Assembly: GCA_029964075.1 (NCBI GenBank)
Contig: CM057150.1
Coordinates: forward strand, 1,426,001-1,490,000
Length of the DNA: 64,000 bases
Direction: 5' to 3'
From: Patiria pectinifera
Lineage: Eukaryota; Echinodermata; Asteroidea; Valvatida; Asterinidae
Shown here: one piece after another, positions 9,511 to 40,395 of the stretch
How the letters are laid out: every line of letters starts with the position of its first letter
Numbering within the stretch: position 1 is the first letter of the stretch
The notes under the pieces: model-generated
Database searches by the model: none
Told to the model about the DNA's origin: nothing
Seen by the model: only the letters and a program-made list of their open reading frames with translations
Made by a program: the position numbers and the translations under genes

Positions 9511-11290
9511 GAGAGTGCCAGTAGAGATGAGACATCGGACTCTTATTTTAGCGGATTACTATACAGCAGTTTTTGGAGTACGGAGAAGGCAAGGGGAGAG
9601 TATTATTGTGTCATTTGTGAATTTTATATGATAATGTCATGCATTGAATCAAGACGGAGGTGCGAGCCGAGCCTCGTTTCTTCTTCGAGTTATTGATTTG
9701 GCCAGGCTCCTCCCTACATGTAGCAGGCTAAATCAGACACTTGTGGAACACCATGATAAGTCAACCAAGAAATAGTTCCCTCATTTCGGAGTTGAAGTTG
9801 TGCAATCATCAAGAACATTGCAATATGTTTTAGTCCGTTTTTGACATGACCAGAGGGCAACTTTAAGATTGACAAAATGAAATGTTGACATACATAATGC
9901 ATGCAAGTTGCATTTAAATGTTGTTTATATGCGTAACAGAAACGTGTGTTATTTACTACATTTGGATTAATGACCAATGTTGGATCTTATCTTGATATCT
10001 TACAGATCTGGAAAAGTTTTCATGGACCCTAAGAGTATGATTATGATGTTTCATGTGACAATGATGCTTATCTCTGTAATTATCTTGGATTTGATGATAT
10101 GCTGGTAATTTGACTCCCGTAGTGAACTTTGCTATTGCTCCAAAGAAAATCACAGTGTGCAGTTGATTTTCCCACGATTGATCAGTTTAACCAGTGTTTT
10201 ACATAGCATGTGTTCAGATTTCTGTGTTTGTGATTACTGATTTAACAGTTTGTGAAGACCTTTCATAGTTCTCTTAAATTAAGGAGTATCATAGTTTAGT
10301 GAAGTTTTTGGTAAATGATCGTAATTAGTATTCTCATTTAATTTAATAATACAAAAAACTACAGGTAATTTTTTTTTTTAAGTTTACGGAGGGACGTCAT
10401 AGGCGTAGATTTTCTTTGGCCGCAAGAGGACGCTCTATGCGCACCAGTACTGACACAATTTTCTGATTCGACAAAGGTTCCTTTGATTTTGCCTCAGATT
10501 TTTGAAAACGCCCAATGTTGTAAGTACCTTTATATGTTTGAAAATTTAAATAAAGAGTCAATGTTTACTGTGTATAAAGGGCGTAGGAATGACAGTCCAC
10601 AGATACAGTAATTGGGTCCAACTTTTAAACATAAAATTGAAAGGACTGGCGGTGCATGCTGAATACACGATAACGTTACATGATTGTATAATAATTCCCA
10701 CGTTAAGTTTAGATCTTTTGATATGAATTATAGTCATTAAGGTTAACTTTAAAAGACTTTGTGATAATATTTAATGTAAACATTGATGTTCTAGAGTAAA
10801 TTAAGTTGATATAAGTTGAGACAGAGAGACACAAATTATAGTTATGTGACTGAGAAAATAATTCACAATAGACACAAATACATGTTTTTGGAGATCCAAT
10901 TTTATCAGTTCATATTAAAATCGTTTGATATATGTGCAGATACATTTTGACATTATTATTGGACACTTATTGTATTTTTCGGTTTATGTTAATTACAGAT
11001 TGAACCGCACAAACTCGTCACACACCCGTAAACACACATTTTGCTAATTGAAACAATACAAGGGCAGAGAGTTTACAACATCGTCATCATTGGAATCTTT
11101 TCTGTGGAAGTCATCGGTCATAAAATGGTTGGTATGATTGTAGAAAACAAAACAATTATAAACTTATTCCACCATTATGTAACATACTAAATTTATTCTC
11201 TCAGGGACATTTTAGTGTCTTTAATACGAACATGCAATGGTTCACAATAAACGACGCGGAAGGCATGCTCGTAAACAGAACAAGACACAT
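9511..11290. other. Intergenic DNA, nothing recognised
   Basis: AT-rich sequence without convincing exons, RNA genes or terminal repeats. Confidence 0.4.
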
Positions 11291-11881
11291 ATCGTCAGTG
11301 TTTTCAGGAAGGGACAAATTTGGCCAAAAACCATATTTTGTTCAAAATTCGTTTTCCGGCCGAAATCGGTGAAGTGAACAGCAGCGAGCGTTTTGGCAAT
11401 TTTTTTTTTGGTCAAAATCAGTTTAAATCAACGAAATCGTGACAATCAATGACAATTTCACCTGAAGCGTATTTCGATTTTTTTTCAAACTCTATTACGT
11501 TGTTCTATGGGGCAAAAACAGCGCGTGTGTGGGATTTTAAGTTTTCACGAAGAGACGAATTCGAACAAAGAGTATGGGCGAAGGGAATTGGCAATTTGCA
11601 AAAACAACAGGCGCACGTGTGGGATTTTGAGTTTTTACGAACAGACAAATCTCTATGCAAATTAATTACTTCGCAATTAATTGCTCTATTATACCGTAAT
11701 TGGTACATCTTTAAAGTTTAAGATCTCAGCTTACTATCTGCATCAAAATTTAGTCGGCATGTGCTCCAAACATAGGCGAAATTTTTATTTCAAGAAGTAC
11801 CAATTTAAAACCCGTTTTTCTCAAAACCACTGTTCAACACCTGGTGGCCTAAATCAGTCCTTTCGTCAAAACGCTGACAAT
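11291..11881 (+). mobile_element. MITE with ATCGTCAG-type inverted ends, copy 1
   Basis: Ends 11291-11315 (ATCGTCAGTGTTTTCAGGAA) and 11857-11881 are inverted versions of each other. The interior matches 48026-48642 on the other strand, including TTTCACGAAGAGACGAATTC and GTGTTGAACAGTGGTTTTGA-type stretches. It is non-coding and about 590 bp. A lone end-like sequence recurs near 12070-12096. Confidence 0.7.
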
Positions 11882-13168
11882 GTCTTTATAGTGTTTGATA
11901 AAAATAAATTCTAATTACTTGGTTCACAAAGAAGTTTACCTTTCGAAGAATCATGTGAAGGATTCCTTACTGCAAACAGTTGTTGCAAAGAGGTAATTTT
12001 TTGCAGTTTTAATATAAAAGAAACTTGCGATTATCTCGAAAACGTTTTTCTTCAAAATTCACATGCCTGTCCCTTCGTGAAAACGATGACAATATGTCAT
12101 TCTATGGGGAAATGTGTAACATTTATTTACATAAATACATAACATTTAGAACCGGAGAATATTACTCATATACTCTCAGCCACAAGAGACTCTTTTGTTC
12201 TCATGAAAAAAAAATAGAATGTGATCTCTCGAAATACCCCTCACAAGCAAAAGATATTGGAGAAACAAGGTCTCCCTAAAAAAGCAAATCATTCAAGCAG
12301 ATGGTAATAAAATCGTTTTATACATAATGTACATGTTAATTTCGTATGCAATTCCCTCTAATTTGTCCCTGTCCAACCTCTGTTTTGTTGACGTGGCTTA
12401 GCAAAGATACGATGGCTGAACGCGAACAAAGAATAGCCACGGGCACTTCAACTCAATATTTGTTTTATATAACTGACATATAGATCCTTGTCATTTGATA
12501 TATTTGTACTTTTTTCAATACAAAACTGGAGGAAAATGTATTTCTCTTTTCCAAACCACCCCTTCACGAAAATGTTTGAACCCAACGCTGTAGCGCTGGC
12601 TCTTTGGAACAATACGCGCTACGCGCAACGCTGAACGCGCGAACCAACATGCATTTGCACACAAATACCGCGTCATGATCCTAACTGTTGAATATTATTT
12701 CCCATTCCCCATGGGCGGATAGTACTTTTGAGCCGCGGCATAAATGGGAGCAATAACGAATGCCACGTGATGTGAGTTCCACCAATCAAATGCCCCCCCC
12801 CCCCCAAAAAAAATCATTAATTAAAAACAATGTAGAGGGCTGTAGAAACCATGCACACAAGACGGTAATATTCTTAACAAGAAAATGAAATCTGTTAAAG
12901 AAGAATAAAAACTTAACAAATGTTGAAGAGTTTTCAGAAAGCAGTTTAGTTTATATAACCGACATACAGATCCTTGTCATTTGATAAGTGGATCTCACAT
13001 CACGTGGCATTCGTTATTGCTCCCATTCATGCCGAGCCTCAAAAGGTATTACTATACCTCATACATATTCATGATCGAGAGCCGAACGTTCACTGGTCAA
13101 TTCACCATCACGAGCCAGATGTTATTCTTGCTGTTTACCAAACGCGCGCGCGAGGATTCACGCACATT

Positions 13169-13238
13169 GTAAATACGCATGCGTAGTAGACTGTCGCATG
13201 GGTTACCCGTGCGACAGTCTACTACGCATGCGCTTTAC
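13169..13238. repeat. Near-perfect 70-bp palindrome
   Basis: The arms read GTAAATACGCATGCGTAGTA on one side and the inverted copy ending CGCATGCGCTTTAC on the other, with a centre at about 13204. It can form a cruciform or hairpin. Confidence 0.85.
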
Positions 13239-13583
13239 AGAGCAATCGAGGAACTGTCGCACGGGTGCAGTACGCACGCGCGAACATCGCCCAGGAAAGA
13301 TGCATGGTTGCATGGTTCGCGTAAATGTTAATTTCCAGAGCTCAATGATGCCGTACTGGAGAAAATTTATAGACCGTGTAAAGATGTCTCCTGTACAAAA
13401 GAAAGTTGTACACATTGCAAACAACTGTATTTACAACTGTAGTAACTGTATTATATTGCAAACGAACCGAACTAGTAATTGAAGTTGATTTTTTGGTGAG
13501 CTGTACAAGTTTCCCCGAATTTTGTTTTAGGTGCATAATAATAAACCAAAATTCGGCAACTGAATATGTATGAGGTATAGTAA

Positions 13584-13716
13584 AACAAATATAACATGGT
13601 TTATTTCGGGTGGACAGTCGATATTAGCTCCCCTCGCCTCGGGAACTAGTTTGTCAACTTCCAATACCTCGGGGAGCGAATATCGGCTGTCCACCCTCTA
13701 ACCATGTTATATTTGT
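13584..13716. repeat. Hairpin-forming inverted repeat
   Basis: Arms 13584-13640 (ACAAATATAACATGGTT, then GGGTGGACAGTCGATATTAG) and 13668-13716 are inverted copies around a short loop rich in CTCG. It is nested inside the long-TIR element. Confidence 0.8.
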
Positions 13717-13996
13717 ATACTATCCGCCCATGGGGAATGGGAAATACTTTTCAACAGTTAGGATCATGACGCGTCATTTGTGTGCAAATGCATGCTGGTG
13801 TGCGCGTTCAGCGTTGCGCGTAGCGTGTATTGTTCCAAAGAGCCAGCGCTATAGAGTTGGGTTCAAACATTTTCGTGAAGGGGTGGTTTGGAAGAGAGAA
13901 ATACATTTTGTATTGAAATAAAAGTTCAAATATATCACATTACAAGGATCTATATGTCAGTTATATGAAACAAATATTGAGTGGCTTTAAATTGTG

Positions 13997-14108
13997 AAAT
14001 GGGAGGATATTATCGCTCGGTAAAATCTGGACTTTTCCATTTCACTCGGCTTCGCCTCGTGAATTGGAAAAGTCCAGATTTTACATTGTGATAATATTCC
14101 TCCCATTC
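13997..14108. repeat. Hairpin-forming inverted repeat
   Basis: Arms 13997-14049 (GAAATGGGAGGATATTATCG) and 14060-14108 flank a CTCGGCTTCGCCTCG-like loop. It is the same architecture as 13584-13716 but a different arm sequence. Confidence 0.8.
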
Positions 14109-14341
14109 CACGCTGAGCCATTCAATATTTGTATAATATAGTAGGAAAACATTCTTATGAAAACACAAATCCAGGAATCCCCACCCACCGCGCACGTTTA
14201 GTGATAACAAGTTCTTAATTTATTTTATGAAGCAATAACAATAAATTTGAATTGCGATGGTGAAACGCAGTTATTTAGCACAATTTTTGTTTATTGGCTG
14301 TGCCGTAAAGAGAGAGTTTTGCCAGTCTCTTTGAATCTCGA

Positions 14342-14550
14342 CAAGTTCGGTGGTCTAGTGGTTAAGAATAAGACGTCTGCATGCACTAGAATGCAGGAGG
14401 TCATGGGTTCCAATCCCACCCGAGCAAGCTTGTGATTTTTTTCTTTCAAGCTCTCGGACAGCACCGAGTATGAAGTGCTTATTAATACTACGTCGGTGAA
14501 GAGCAAAAGCCAAATAATAGACTATTTTAATCTTAAAAAATCTCCCCGAC
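14342..14550 (+). mobile_element. tRNA-derived SINE, copy 1
   Basis: The RNA polymerase III A box (GTGGTCTAGTGGTTAAG) and B box (GGGTTCCAATCCC) lie about 45 nt apart, followed by a body ending ACGTCGGTGAAGAGCAAAAG. It is not a functional tRNA gene because the acceptor stem does not fold. Confidence 0.75.
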
Positions 14551-14611
14551 GCAAACAAACATCATCATCATCATTCATTCTTTGCGGTACAACCTGCTTT
14601 GCAGATTAGAA

Positions 14612-14800
14612 CCGGACAACCAATCGAGTCCCATCCGAGCAAGCTTGTGATTTTTTTTATTGGGGGGGGGGGGGGAGGTCGCATTCACTCGGACAGCACT
14701 GAGCATACAGTGCTTATCAATACTGCGTCGGTGAAGGGCAAAACCCAATATTAAAGATGTGCATCTTCCCGATGCGAAAAAAAAAATCATCATCACAATT
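14612..14800 (+). mobile_element. tRNA-derived SINE, 5'-truncated copy 2
   Basis: Shares CCGAGCAAGCTTGTGATTTT, CTCGGACAGCACTGAG and GCGTCGGTGAAGGGCAAAAC with the copy at 14342. It contains a G-run at about 14664-14677 and lacks the A box. Confidence 0.7.
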
Positions 14801-16214
14801 ATACTTGCGGGGAAGACCTTTGTTAACTGCAGTGCAAGACATGAAAATGTCAATGCAAGACATGAAAATGTACTATATTCTGCAGAGAACCCACCAAGCT
14901 CCAGCTGACAAAAAATAACGAAAACAATCAGGTTATTATTTTGTTCTCATTGACAAAAACATCGGTACTTTTCAGTCTCCTGCTGAAGACATATGGCGTA
15001 GACTTTGGCCATAGGAAAGTGGAGTTTTCAAGAAAAATTGTTATAAATATGGTATGTAAAGGTCATTGACACCTCCAAGGTCACTAGAAGTCAATATGAA
15101 ATGCCTCCACATCTGACAATTTTCTTCATGGCATGAAGAACCAACATGCAAAGTTTTTATGCTTCAGTCACAAAGTGCACAATTCTGTCACTTAACAGCC
15201 CCACTATACTATTGTATCACATAAATCAGCATTACTTAATTACCAGAAAATTTGAGATGAAGGGGTGGGGCTTGGGGAAAGGGGAAACTAATGTGTGTTC
15301 ACCTGTGACTTTTTCAGTTATACAACTTAAACTTGTTTCCTGTCCTAGAGTCATATTGTGCACCATTGTTTATCTCCCCAGATATGAAAAGACAAATGTT
15401 GGTCCTATTTGTACCCAATAAAAAGAAATTATTATGAGAACACCGGTAAGTTCATTTCTTAGTAGAAAATATGGGGTACAAATTTCAAATTTTGAAAGTT
15501 TAAAATTCCAGCTGTTTTGAAGGGTCTAAAATATACAAGGAGGGGTTCCAAAATGTGTTTTGCACTTTTTTTCAGGAAGGGTTAGCACAGTGCTTTGCAA
15601 TGATTCTGCAGTTAAGTGAAATTAATTTGCATTTCGGCTGGATGGCTTTACAAAAAATAAATCCAAAATCAGTTTTTGCGCCCCTGAAAATGCCCCCCCC
15701 CCCTTCCCCAATAATATTTAAAAAAGTATATTTTGGTAACTTACTCCCCAAGTACTTTCATTCCACAAAGATCTGGTTTTTTAACCGTGGGTTCGACCCC
15801 AAAGCCCAGAAGGTGCGACTCGTACGTCGCGAATTGCTGAAACGGATATTAAGAATGTCCGATTTCTTCAAAAATACTGATCGAGATGATTCCCCGTGAA
15901 TGCAAAAAACTCCGAAGGCTCATTTCACAGAAAGGGGTATATTTGGAGAGACAGATCAGAGTTTGATAAGTTACAGCAAGAAGCTGTCACATGCACAATC
16001 AGTACCAACATTTTTTTTTTTCAAAAACGACAGAGATCCCGAATGTCAGGGTCAAGATAACTAAAAGTATTTCTTTATGCTGATTTTTTTTCTGGTCCCA
16101 GAAAACCAGCCTAAATCATATGTGTACCAATCTTACTGATTGACAGGCTGACTGACTGACTCACAATTGTGAATTAAATTGCATACGATGGTAGACTATG
16201 TAGGCTTTCGATCG
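14801..16214. other. Intergenic DNA, nothing firm
   Basis: No exon with flanking splice sites or family signature. A 115-codon frame at 15555-15899 has no recognisable domain. C-runs occur near 15690. Confidence 0.4.
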
Positions 16215-16680
16215 TGTGTGACTTATGCAGGGAAGCGGAACCCAACCCCCCCCCCTCCCCCCAAAAATATATTTGATATTTAAAAAAATATGCAGCACCA
16301 AAACTAATAATGACTGGAAAGCTTATTTCATAAACTACTTTTACATGAAAAAAAATACTGAAATTGCTCAATCCGTTCAGCGTATATCACACCATTTAAA
16401 CGCAATGACCCTAGAACCTCTTTCGTCCACCAAGAAAAGTAGCAATTTACAGTGCGTTCTGACTGTTTGTAACAATAAAAAAAATGACACAGATTACTTA
16501 ATTCAACAACTGTAGTACACAATATCTTTATTAACAATCGTGCTTAGGCAAACAATAATATAAATTTAACTTTAAAAAAAACGGGCCTTCAAAAGGACGT
16601 TGTTGAATATTTGTAACCATTTTAAACCGAGGTTTTATCACTGATGTTTGCAGACAATGCTTGCTTGGACGTTCAAAAGG
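16215..16680 (+). mobile_element. TA-flanked MITE family, partial copy
   Basis: Matches the left and middle parts of 43659-44333, for example GACTGGAAAGCT, GCTCAATCCGTTCA and the block CTTTATTAACAATCGTGCTT. The right terminal repeat is not seen. Confidence 0.7.
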
Positions 16681-16789
16681 ATGTTGTCCACTCTGGGACC
16701 AGGTTTAATAGACTTGCATTGTCTTGCTTTCAGACAACCACAATGAAATATGAGGTATCTGTAGGGTGAATCCAGCATTCAGGAAACGG

Positions 16790-17010
16790 GGAGTTGTTGA
16801 TTTTCCCAAAAATCATACTCCTAGAAATGACGTTACTGTTCCCAATTCTCCCTCTATTATCCTCCTAGCAATGATGGTTCAGTGTTCCCCATTTTTCCTT
16901 AAAAAAATCCCCCAAGCCATGACGGTTAACGTTCCCCATTTTCCCTCATTAAATATCCTAGCAGCCATGACGGCTAGCGTTTTTTTATTTTCCATCCTAA
17001 CGAAGAGCGT
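16790..17010. repeat. Minisatellite of about 55 bp, array 1
   Basis: About four diverged units with the core TCCTAGCCATGACGG and GTTCCCCATTTTCCC-like tails. The same repeat forms the array at 63755-64000. Confidence 0.7.
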
Positions 17011-18191
17011 TTGTGTAATATTAATTTGCTGCTTAATTTGAATTTAAATAAATTTAAGTTTTCAATATCCACTCAATAAACTTTTTCTCAACTGACGTTC
17101 ACTCGGTTTATTGGCGTTGCCACTAAACCTTAAAAACTTTTTAATGGCTTTATAATAATGTGTGTATACTTTAATCATGAAGTGACGTTATTATCTGTGT
17201 CATCATCTGCTTAAACTACACTAGAGATCCTTAATTCGCCTTTCGTTAAAAGGCTGTTTGATAATTCAAGTGTCCATGAGTTCAATGGTTCTGCGATAAT
17301 AAATATCATTAGCAACTCCGTGCGAAAGTATTCTCGTTCACTAGTCTCTCCCTTTATTACCTAACACTTTTGTATCACTTCTACCGTGCCGAGCTTGACA
17401 GTGATTTATCTTTGACTGGTCGTCGAACTCATCAAAAGGCACTTTTGCGAACCCTTTCAACACCCTTTCAACCACGGAAGTTGTCTGATCGTCTGATGTA
17501 TCGCGAGGTACGTTTTATTGCTGCATACTTTATGTTTATAGCTTTATAAAAACAACGGAATGTTGATATGAAAGGAGGATATTAAGTGAAGGCGTGCCGA
17601 AGGCACTCCCTGCTGTCGTGAGGGTGGAGTCGGGGTGCCTCCTCTCTCCTTGGAAATCTACCATCTGTTTTTTTTTTTTTAATAAAAACAAAAACCCTTT
17701 ACATGCCTTTCCAGTTATCATACAAGTACATGTACCTCTTTGTTCATTTGTTCTTTAAAATAAAATTACGGTTTATAAAAAGTTCACAAATGACACTATA
17801 AGTTTGCTCTCTGAGTACTTCATCTGTACGAATAATATACACAACCGAAATAACAGTGTATTGCAAGCGAATTTAAAGAGATCCGAGTATAATGCATTGA
17901 TTATTCTTTTTTCAGATGGAATTTAAATGCATAATATATTTCCCCTTTAGGACTTTCCTCAGACATAATTTAGTTAAGAAACCCTGAAAATAATGATCGT
18001 AATACCATAAAACCTTTAAACATGTAGATGCATTATTTGACATTACGTTGATAAGCACATACTTGCTCTAAACAAGGTGTGAGCTAATATGTCACGTGAT
18101 GGCAATTACTTTTGTCCAGCTGATTCTGTGTTTTCTTCTGCTAGGCAGCAGGATGGAATTTGGATCAACACTGAAGTCTATTATAAGATGG
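17011..18191. other. Spacer downstream of RTK-A, nothing recognised
   Basis: AT-rich sequence without exon or repeat structure that I can name. Confidence 0.4.
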
Positions 18192-18340
18192 AATTTTGCG
18201 TCGGGGTGATATAAATCAAATTAGGTTTTGCCCTTCACCGACGTTTTTAAACACTGTATACTCAGTGTGTTACCTCCCGAGTGAAAGTTGGAAAAAATCA
18301 CTCGGGTGGGACTCGAACCCACGACCTCCTGCTAAAAAAC
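18192..18340 (-). mobile_element. tRNA-derived SINE, copy 3
   Basis: Reverse copy of the same family, with B box GGGTTCGAGTCCC and the GTCGGTGAAGGGCAAAACCT body. A further direct stub of the body follows at 18339-18365. It lies within 200 bp downstream of the RTK-A polyadenylation candidate. Confidence 0.7.
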
Positions 18341-18518
18341 GTCGGTGAAGGGCAAAACCTAACACTGAAGTCGATCCATTTTTTATGTCTTTGGCGTGTA
18401 ACGGGATTGATTTGCAGAACCGTGTGCCAGGAAGCACAGGATGGTTTTGGTGATGTATACAAAGGCAATCCAAAATTATCGACGTGCGTTTTTATATTCA
18501 AACCAAATTGCGCAATAT

Positions 18519-18524
18519 TTTATT
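18519..18524 (-). promoter_or_regulatory. Candidate RTK-A polyadenylation signal
   Basis: AATAAA on the minus strand lies about 18 nt after the RTK-A stop codon. It would give a very short 3' untranslated region; a more distal signal could be used instead. The hexamer is common in AT-rich DNA, so position is its only support. Confidence 0.35.
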
Positions 18525-18542
18525 TTAAAGATGGCTAAACTA

Positions 18543-37143
<18,601 letters not shown>

Positions 37144-39660
37144 TGTGGTGTTTGCAAGGTTTTTCACACAAACCAATCGCCGATTGAACCCGGAAATATC
37201 TTTATGCTAATTCGGTACCGTTCACAAAATAAACAGAGCCTATTATTACAGCTGAAAACGCATGTTTAGACGGAAACAAACTTTTGAAAGGAACAAGGGT
37301 CGAGTGGATTAATCGCGTGGAAAACTACATCAACTGTCAATGGAAGGTAAGTTCTGCATGTTTCGTGTCCAGTGATTTTTTTTCAATACTTGATGGAAAC
37401 TGAGGACTGCAGTGGCGGATATTATGGAGGGGGCATTCAGCATGTTACGATACTAGTAAAAATGGGGCTTAAAATATTAAATTGAATGCCAAAGTTCCTG
37501 TATTTATTTTTCCGTGGAGGGGGGGGGGGAGATGAATGCCCCCAACACCCCATGGCTTGGCTTCTAAACTCGGCCCCCATCACCTTGATAACCCCCCCCC
37601 CCCCCCCACCCGTTTATTGAAAGCTAGTTCCGCCCCAGACAATGAATCGGGCAGTGGTTGCGTTTTAATGTCAGGGACAGCACCTAAACACTATACGGAA
37701 AATATTAATGAGGAAAATTAACAGTCATCACTTATACTCATAGTGTCAATTCACAGTCCCGGAGCAATGGCAATTAAAATAGGGAAGGCTGTGCAACTAC
37801 ATAACTTGATTTCTTGCAAATTATCTATTTAGGTACGCTTGTTTACAAGTGACAGCTAACACTGCTGATGTAAATTGAGCTTTGACTGAAATTCTTATTA
37901 AAAGACAATATATTCAGAAATTTACTTGACATTTCTGAAATACAAGTGTATCCGGTTTTCTTTTTTGGAGGGGGGGGGGGACGCTCTCAGCAACCAATAG
38001 CTTGGCTTCTAAACTTCTTAACCTAAAATTCTGAACTTATCCCCCCCCCCCCTTATATTATCCCCAAATATCCTACCCCGTTTCCTGGAGGCTAGATCCG
38101 CCCAAGGCATAATATAAACGGATAATCTGAGTATCATCCGTTATCCACGAAGCGCAGACTCCTATCTAACGTCTGATATAAATATAAAAGCATGCAGATT
38201 AATGCTATGCCGCACCTCAGCCAATCGGGGTCGACTTTACTGAATCGTGACGTCATTTCATCTCAGATAAGGACTAAAATGTTTGATTGGTCAATTCGAA
38301 TGCAGTGCTTTGTAATACAACAACAGCCGGGCGCGTATCGCGTAATATAATAAACACATCCATGTATAAGACCCGATATAGAAAGCGCCCACTGATTGGT
38401 AAAAATCTAGATGTCAAGATGCGGTTGTCTTCTATAATTAATCAGCGAATTTGTTCGCCATGGTCTATTACATAGACTATCCCCAGGGTGCCGTTCAATC
38501 AAATTTCTCTTTGAAGGAAATTCAAAATATATAACAAAGGCCAAAAAATAAATAAATAAATAGTCGGTCTCTGGTCAGCGCGCGCGTCGATTTTAATCAT
38601 GCGCGTCGACCTTTTTTTTTCTTCTTCAAATTGTCCACGGTAGCTACAACAGCCTCCTCTATTGCCGCAACTTCTCAAATTTGTGTACCAAGGAATAGGG
38701 AAACCGCACCAAGGCAAATGATGGAGGACACCAATGTATATGAGGACACAACAAAGCAAAAAATAGTACCCCCCTTGTCTGTAGAATCCGTGCTTTAAAA
38801 AAAAGCCAAAGAAAAAAAAAAACGTGTCGCCGCATCCATTCCGGAACTTTGGTCTGGCCAGAGACCAACTATTTTTTTTTTTGGGGGGGGGGCAAATATT
38901 TAAATTTCGCACAAGTGTTATTAAAAATAAAGTGCATGGTACTACATGTGGTGTTTTTTTTTCGTTTTGTGTTAATTGTGGCGCGATTAATATTAATAAA
39001 TGCAGCATTTTGTTGCACAGAAGTATTTGCTTTATATTCTCAAGGTAACCCCAACCCTGCCTTAAAAAATGATCGGTTATGTTATAGGTAGTATAAGTAA
39101 ATGCTAGTTTTGTAAATACGACCCATTGACCATGCATGATGTCGGTTTGAAACAGTGCTCCCATGGGAAGATGGTGTCCAAATAGCTGCAGCCAACTTCA
39201 TATTGGTGACAATTGCTGACCTTCTTCCCCAATACAGATACCTTGATCCGTTTTTGTTTCCTAAACTAAATTAAGTTTCCCCAATGTATTGCTCCATTCC
39301 CAGGACTTAGTGTTAAACACGTATCGATGAACTTTCACCATTGAGCTGGATCACAAACGGACAAATAACATTTTCCTCGAAACCTCGTTATTTGGAACTT
39401 GCTGGAATTTTAATTACTAAAATGTTCGTGTCAATTTATGCTCAGTCTAGATGCAAGACAGGAACAAGCGTAAGGAGCATAACATGCTAGTACGGTGACC
39501 ACGTGACGTGAACCACCCCCGAAGTGTATGAGTTCGGAACAGTGGGCAGGGCATTAGTCCCGGATAATGGTCGCACGACCCGAAACATTTGAAACCAAAG
39601 CAAGACAGAATGGGACTACCTATAAGTAAGATTATTTTATTTTTTTATTTATTTTATTTC
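37144..39660. other. Region upstream of RTK-A, no gene recognised
   Basis: It would contain the RTK-A promoter, but no TATA box or initiator stands out. It has several G- and C-runs (37517-37530, 37583-37607, 37970-37981, 38041-38052) next to CCGCCC-type edges, and poly-A/T. A 221-codon minus frame at 38499-39164 runs through homopolymers and looks spurious. Confidence 0.5.
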
Positions 39661-39699
39661 TTTCTGGTAATGAAACCAAGGATTCCTCAAAAGTACCCT

Positions 39700-39925
39700 A
39701 AGCGCTGTAGCCCGAAAGCCTGATGAAACCTGTAAGGGAAGACAATGAGACGAAATTACAATTTGAGAGGTGGGAGGAAAAGACCGGAGGATTATAAAAA
39801 CCCACAGAATCAGATAGGGACTGAAAACCCAATCCACATATTGTCCCGGATGGGATTCGAACCCGGGTCACAGCGGTGGAAGGCGAGGAAAGTACCGCTT
39901 CGCCAGCCTGACTCCCCAAAGGTTA
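39700..39925 (-). mobile_element. tRNA-derived SINE (long variable arm type), copy 1
   Basis: On the minus strand it starts GTCAGGCTGGCGAAGCGGTA with B box GGGTTCGAATCCC, then a body with CCTCCCACCTCTCAAATTG. It shares the CAGCGGTGGAAGGCGAGGAA block with 57390-57600. Confidence 0.75.
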
Positions 39926-40328
39926 ATTGCTCACGCAAGTGGCGCTGAATAGACCACTGCTATATAAGAATGAATGCAGAAAAGAGTTCCGTAACAGCGT
40001 ACATTATGATAAGCGCGATGTATCTTTTGCGCTTTTCTAAATAGCGCGATGCAAAAACCGGTGACACGATCTTGCTTATGCAGCACGATAAAAGTGACAG
40101 GGGCACCACCCCCTCCTTTTTATTGGTCATTTTGTTACCGGAATATCAGGAGTTCTTTTGAGATATCTACAGGGGATGTGTTAGGTAACAATAGTCTAGA
40201 GCTTGCATATATAGGGTATAGGGAGATTGGGGGCGGGGATACCTCTGTCTCAAATATCGTGCTGGGTATACGATATTATGGACAGATAATACAATATTCT
40301 TGGGTATTAAAAGGTAGTGAGAAATATA

Positions 40329-40395
40329 GCATCGTGGTTGCGCACTCTGACAGCAAACCCGAGGATATGGGGGTTCGATTCCCCTGGTGCGTTGT
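40329..40395 (+). repeat. tRNA-like fragment (pseudo-tRNA or SINE head)
   Basis: GGGTTCGATTCCCC is a perfect T-arm/B box and GTGGTTGCGCACTCTGAC resembles an A box, spaced as in a tRNA, but the acceptor stem strands do not pair. A second A-box-like TTAGCTCAACGGTTGGGAC is at 40487-40505. Confidence 0.4.

Larger units (their letters stand above)
12450..13980. mobile_element. Long-TIR element with about 270-bp inverted arms and nested palindromes
   Basis: Arms 12450-12724 and 13717-13980 are inverted copies; shared pieces include CCCATTCCCCATGGGCGGAT, CATGATCCTAACTGTTGAA-like and GTTCCAAAGAGCCAGCGCTA. The interior has another inverted pair (about 12735-12780 with 12990-13045), a near-perfect palindrome at 13169-13238 and a hairpin at 13584-13716. 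No transposase is present, so it would be a non-autonomous foldback-type element. Confidence 0.75.

Noticed and set aside
15555-15899. 114-codon plus-strand frame
   Set aside because: It ends with a basic stretch (RRELLKRILRMSDFF) that looked gene-like, but no motif, splice site or homologous block supports it.
37144-37400. RTK-A promoter elements
   Set aside because: No TATA box, initiator or block shared with the other paralogues could be picked out with confidence.
38499-39164. 221-codon minus-strand open frame
   Set aside because: It runs through poly-A and poly-G tracts, contains KKKK and FFFF runs, has no domain, and is not bounded by splice or start signals.
40329-40395. Functional tRNA gene
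   Set aside because: The T-arm is good but the acceptor stem strands do not pair and no clear anticodon arm folds; kept only as a tRNA-like fragment.
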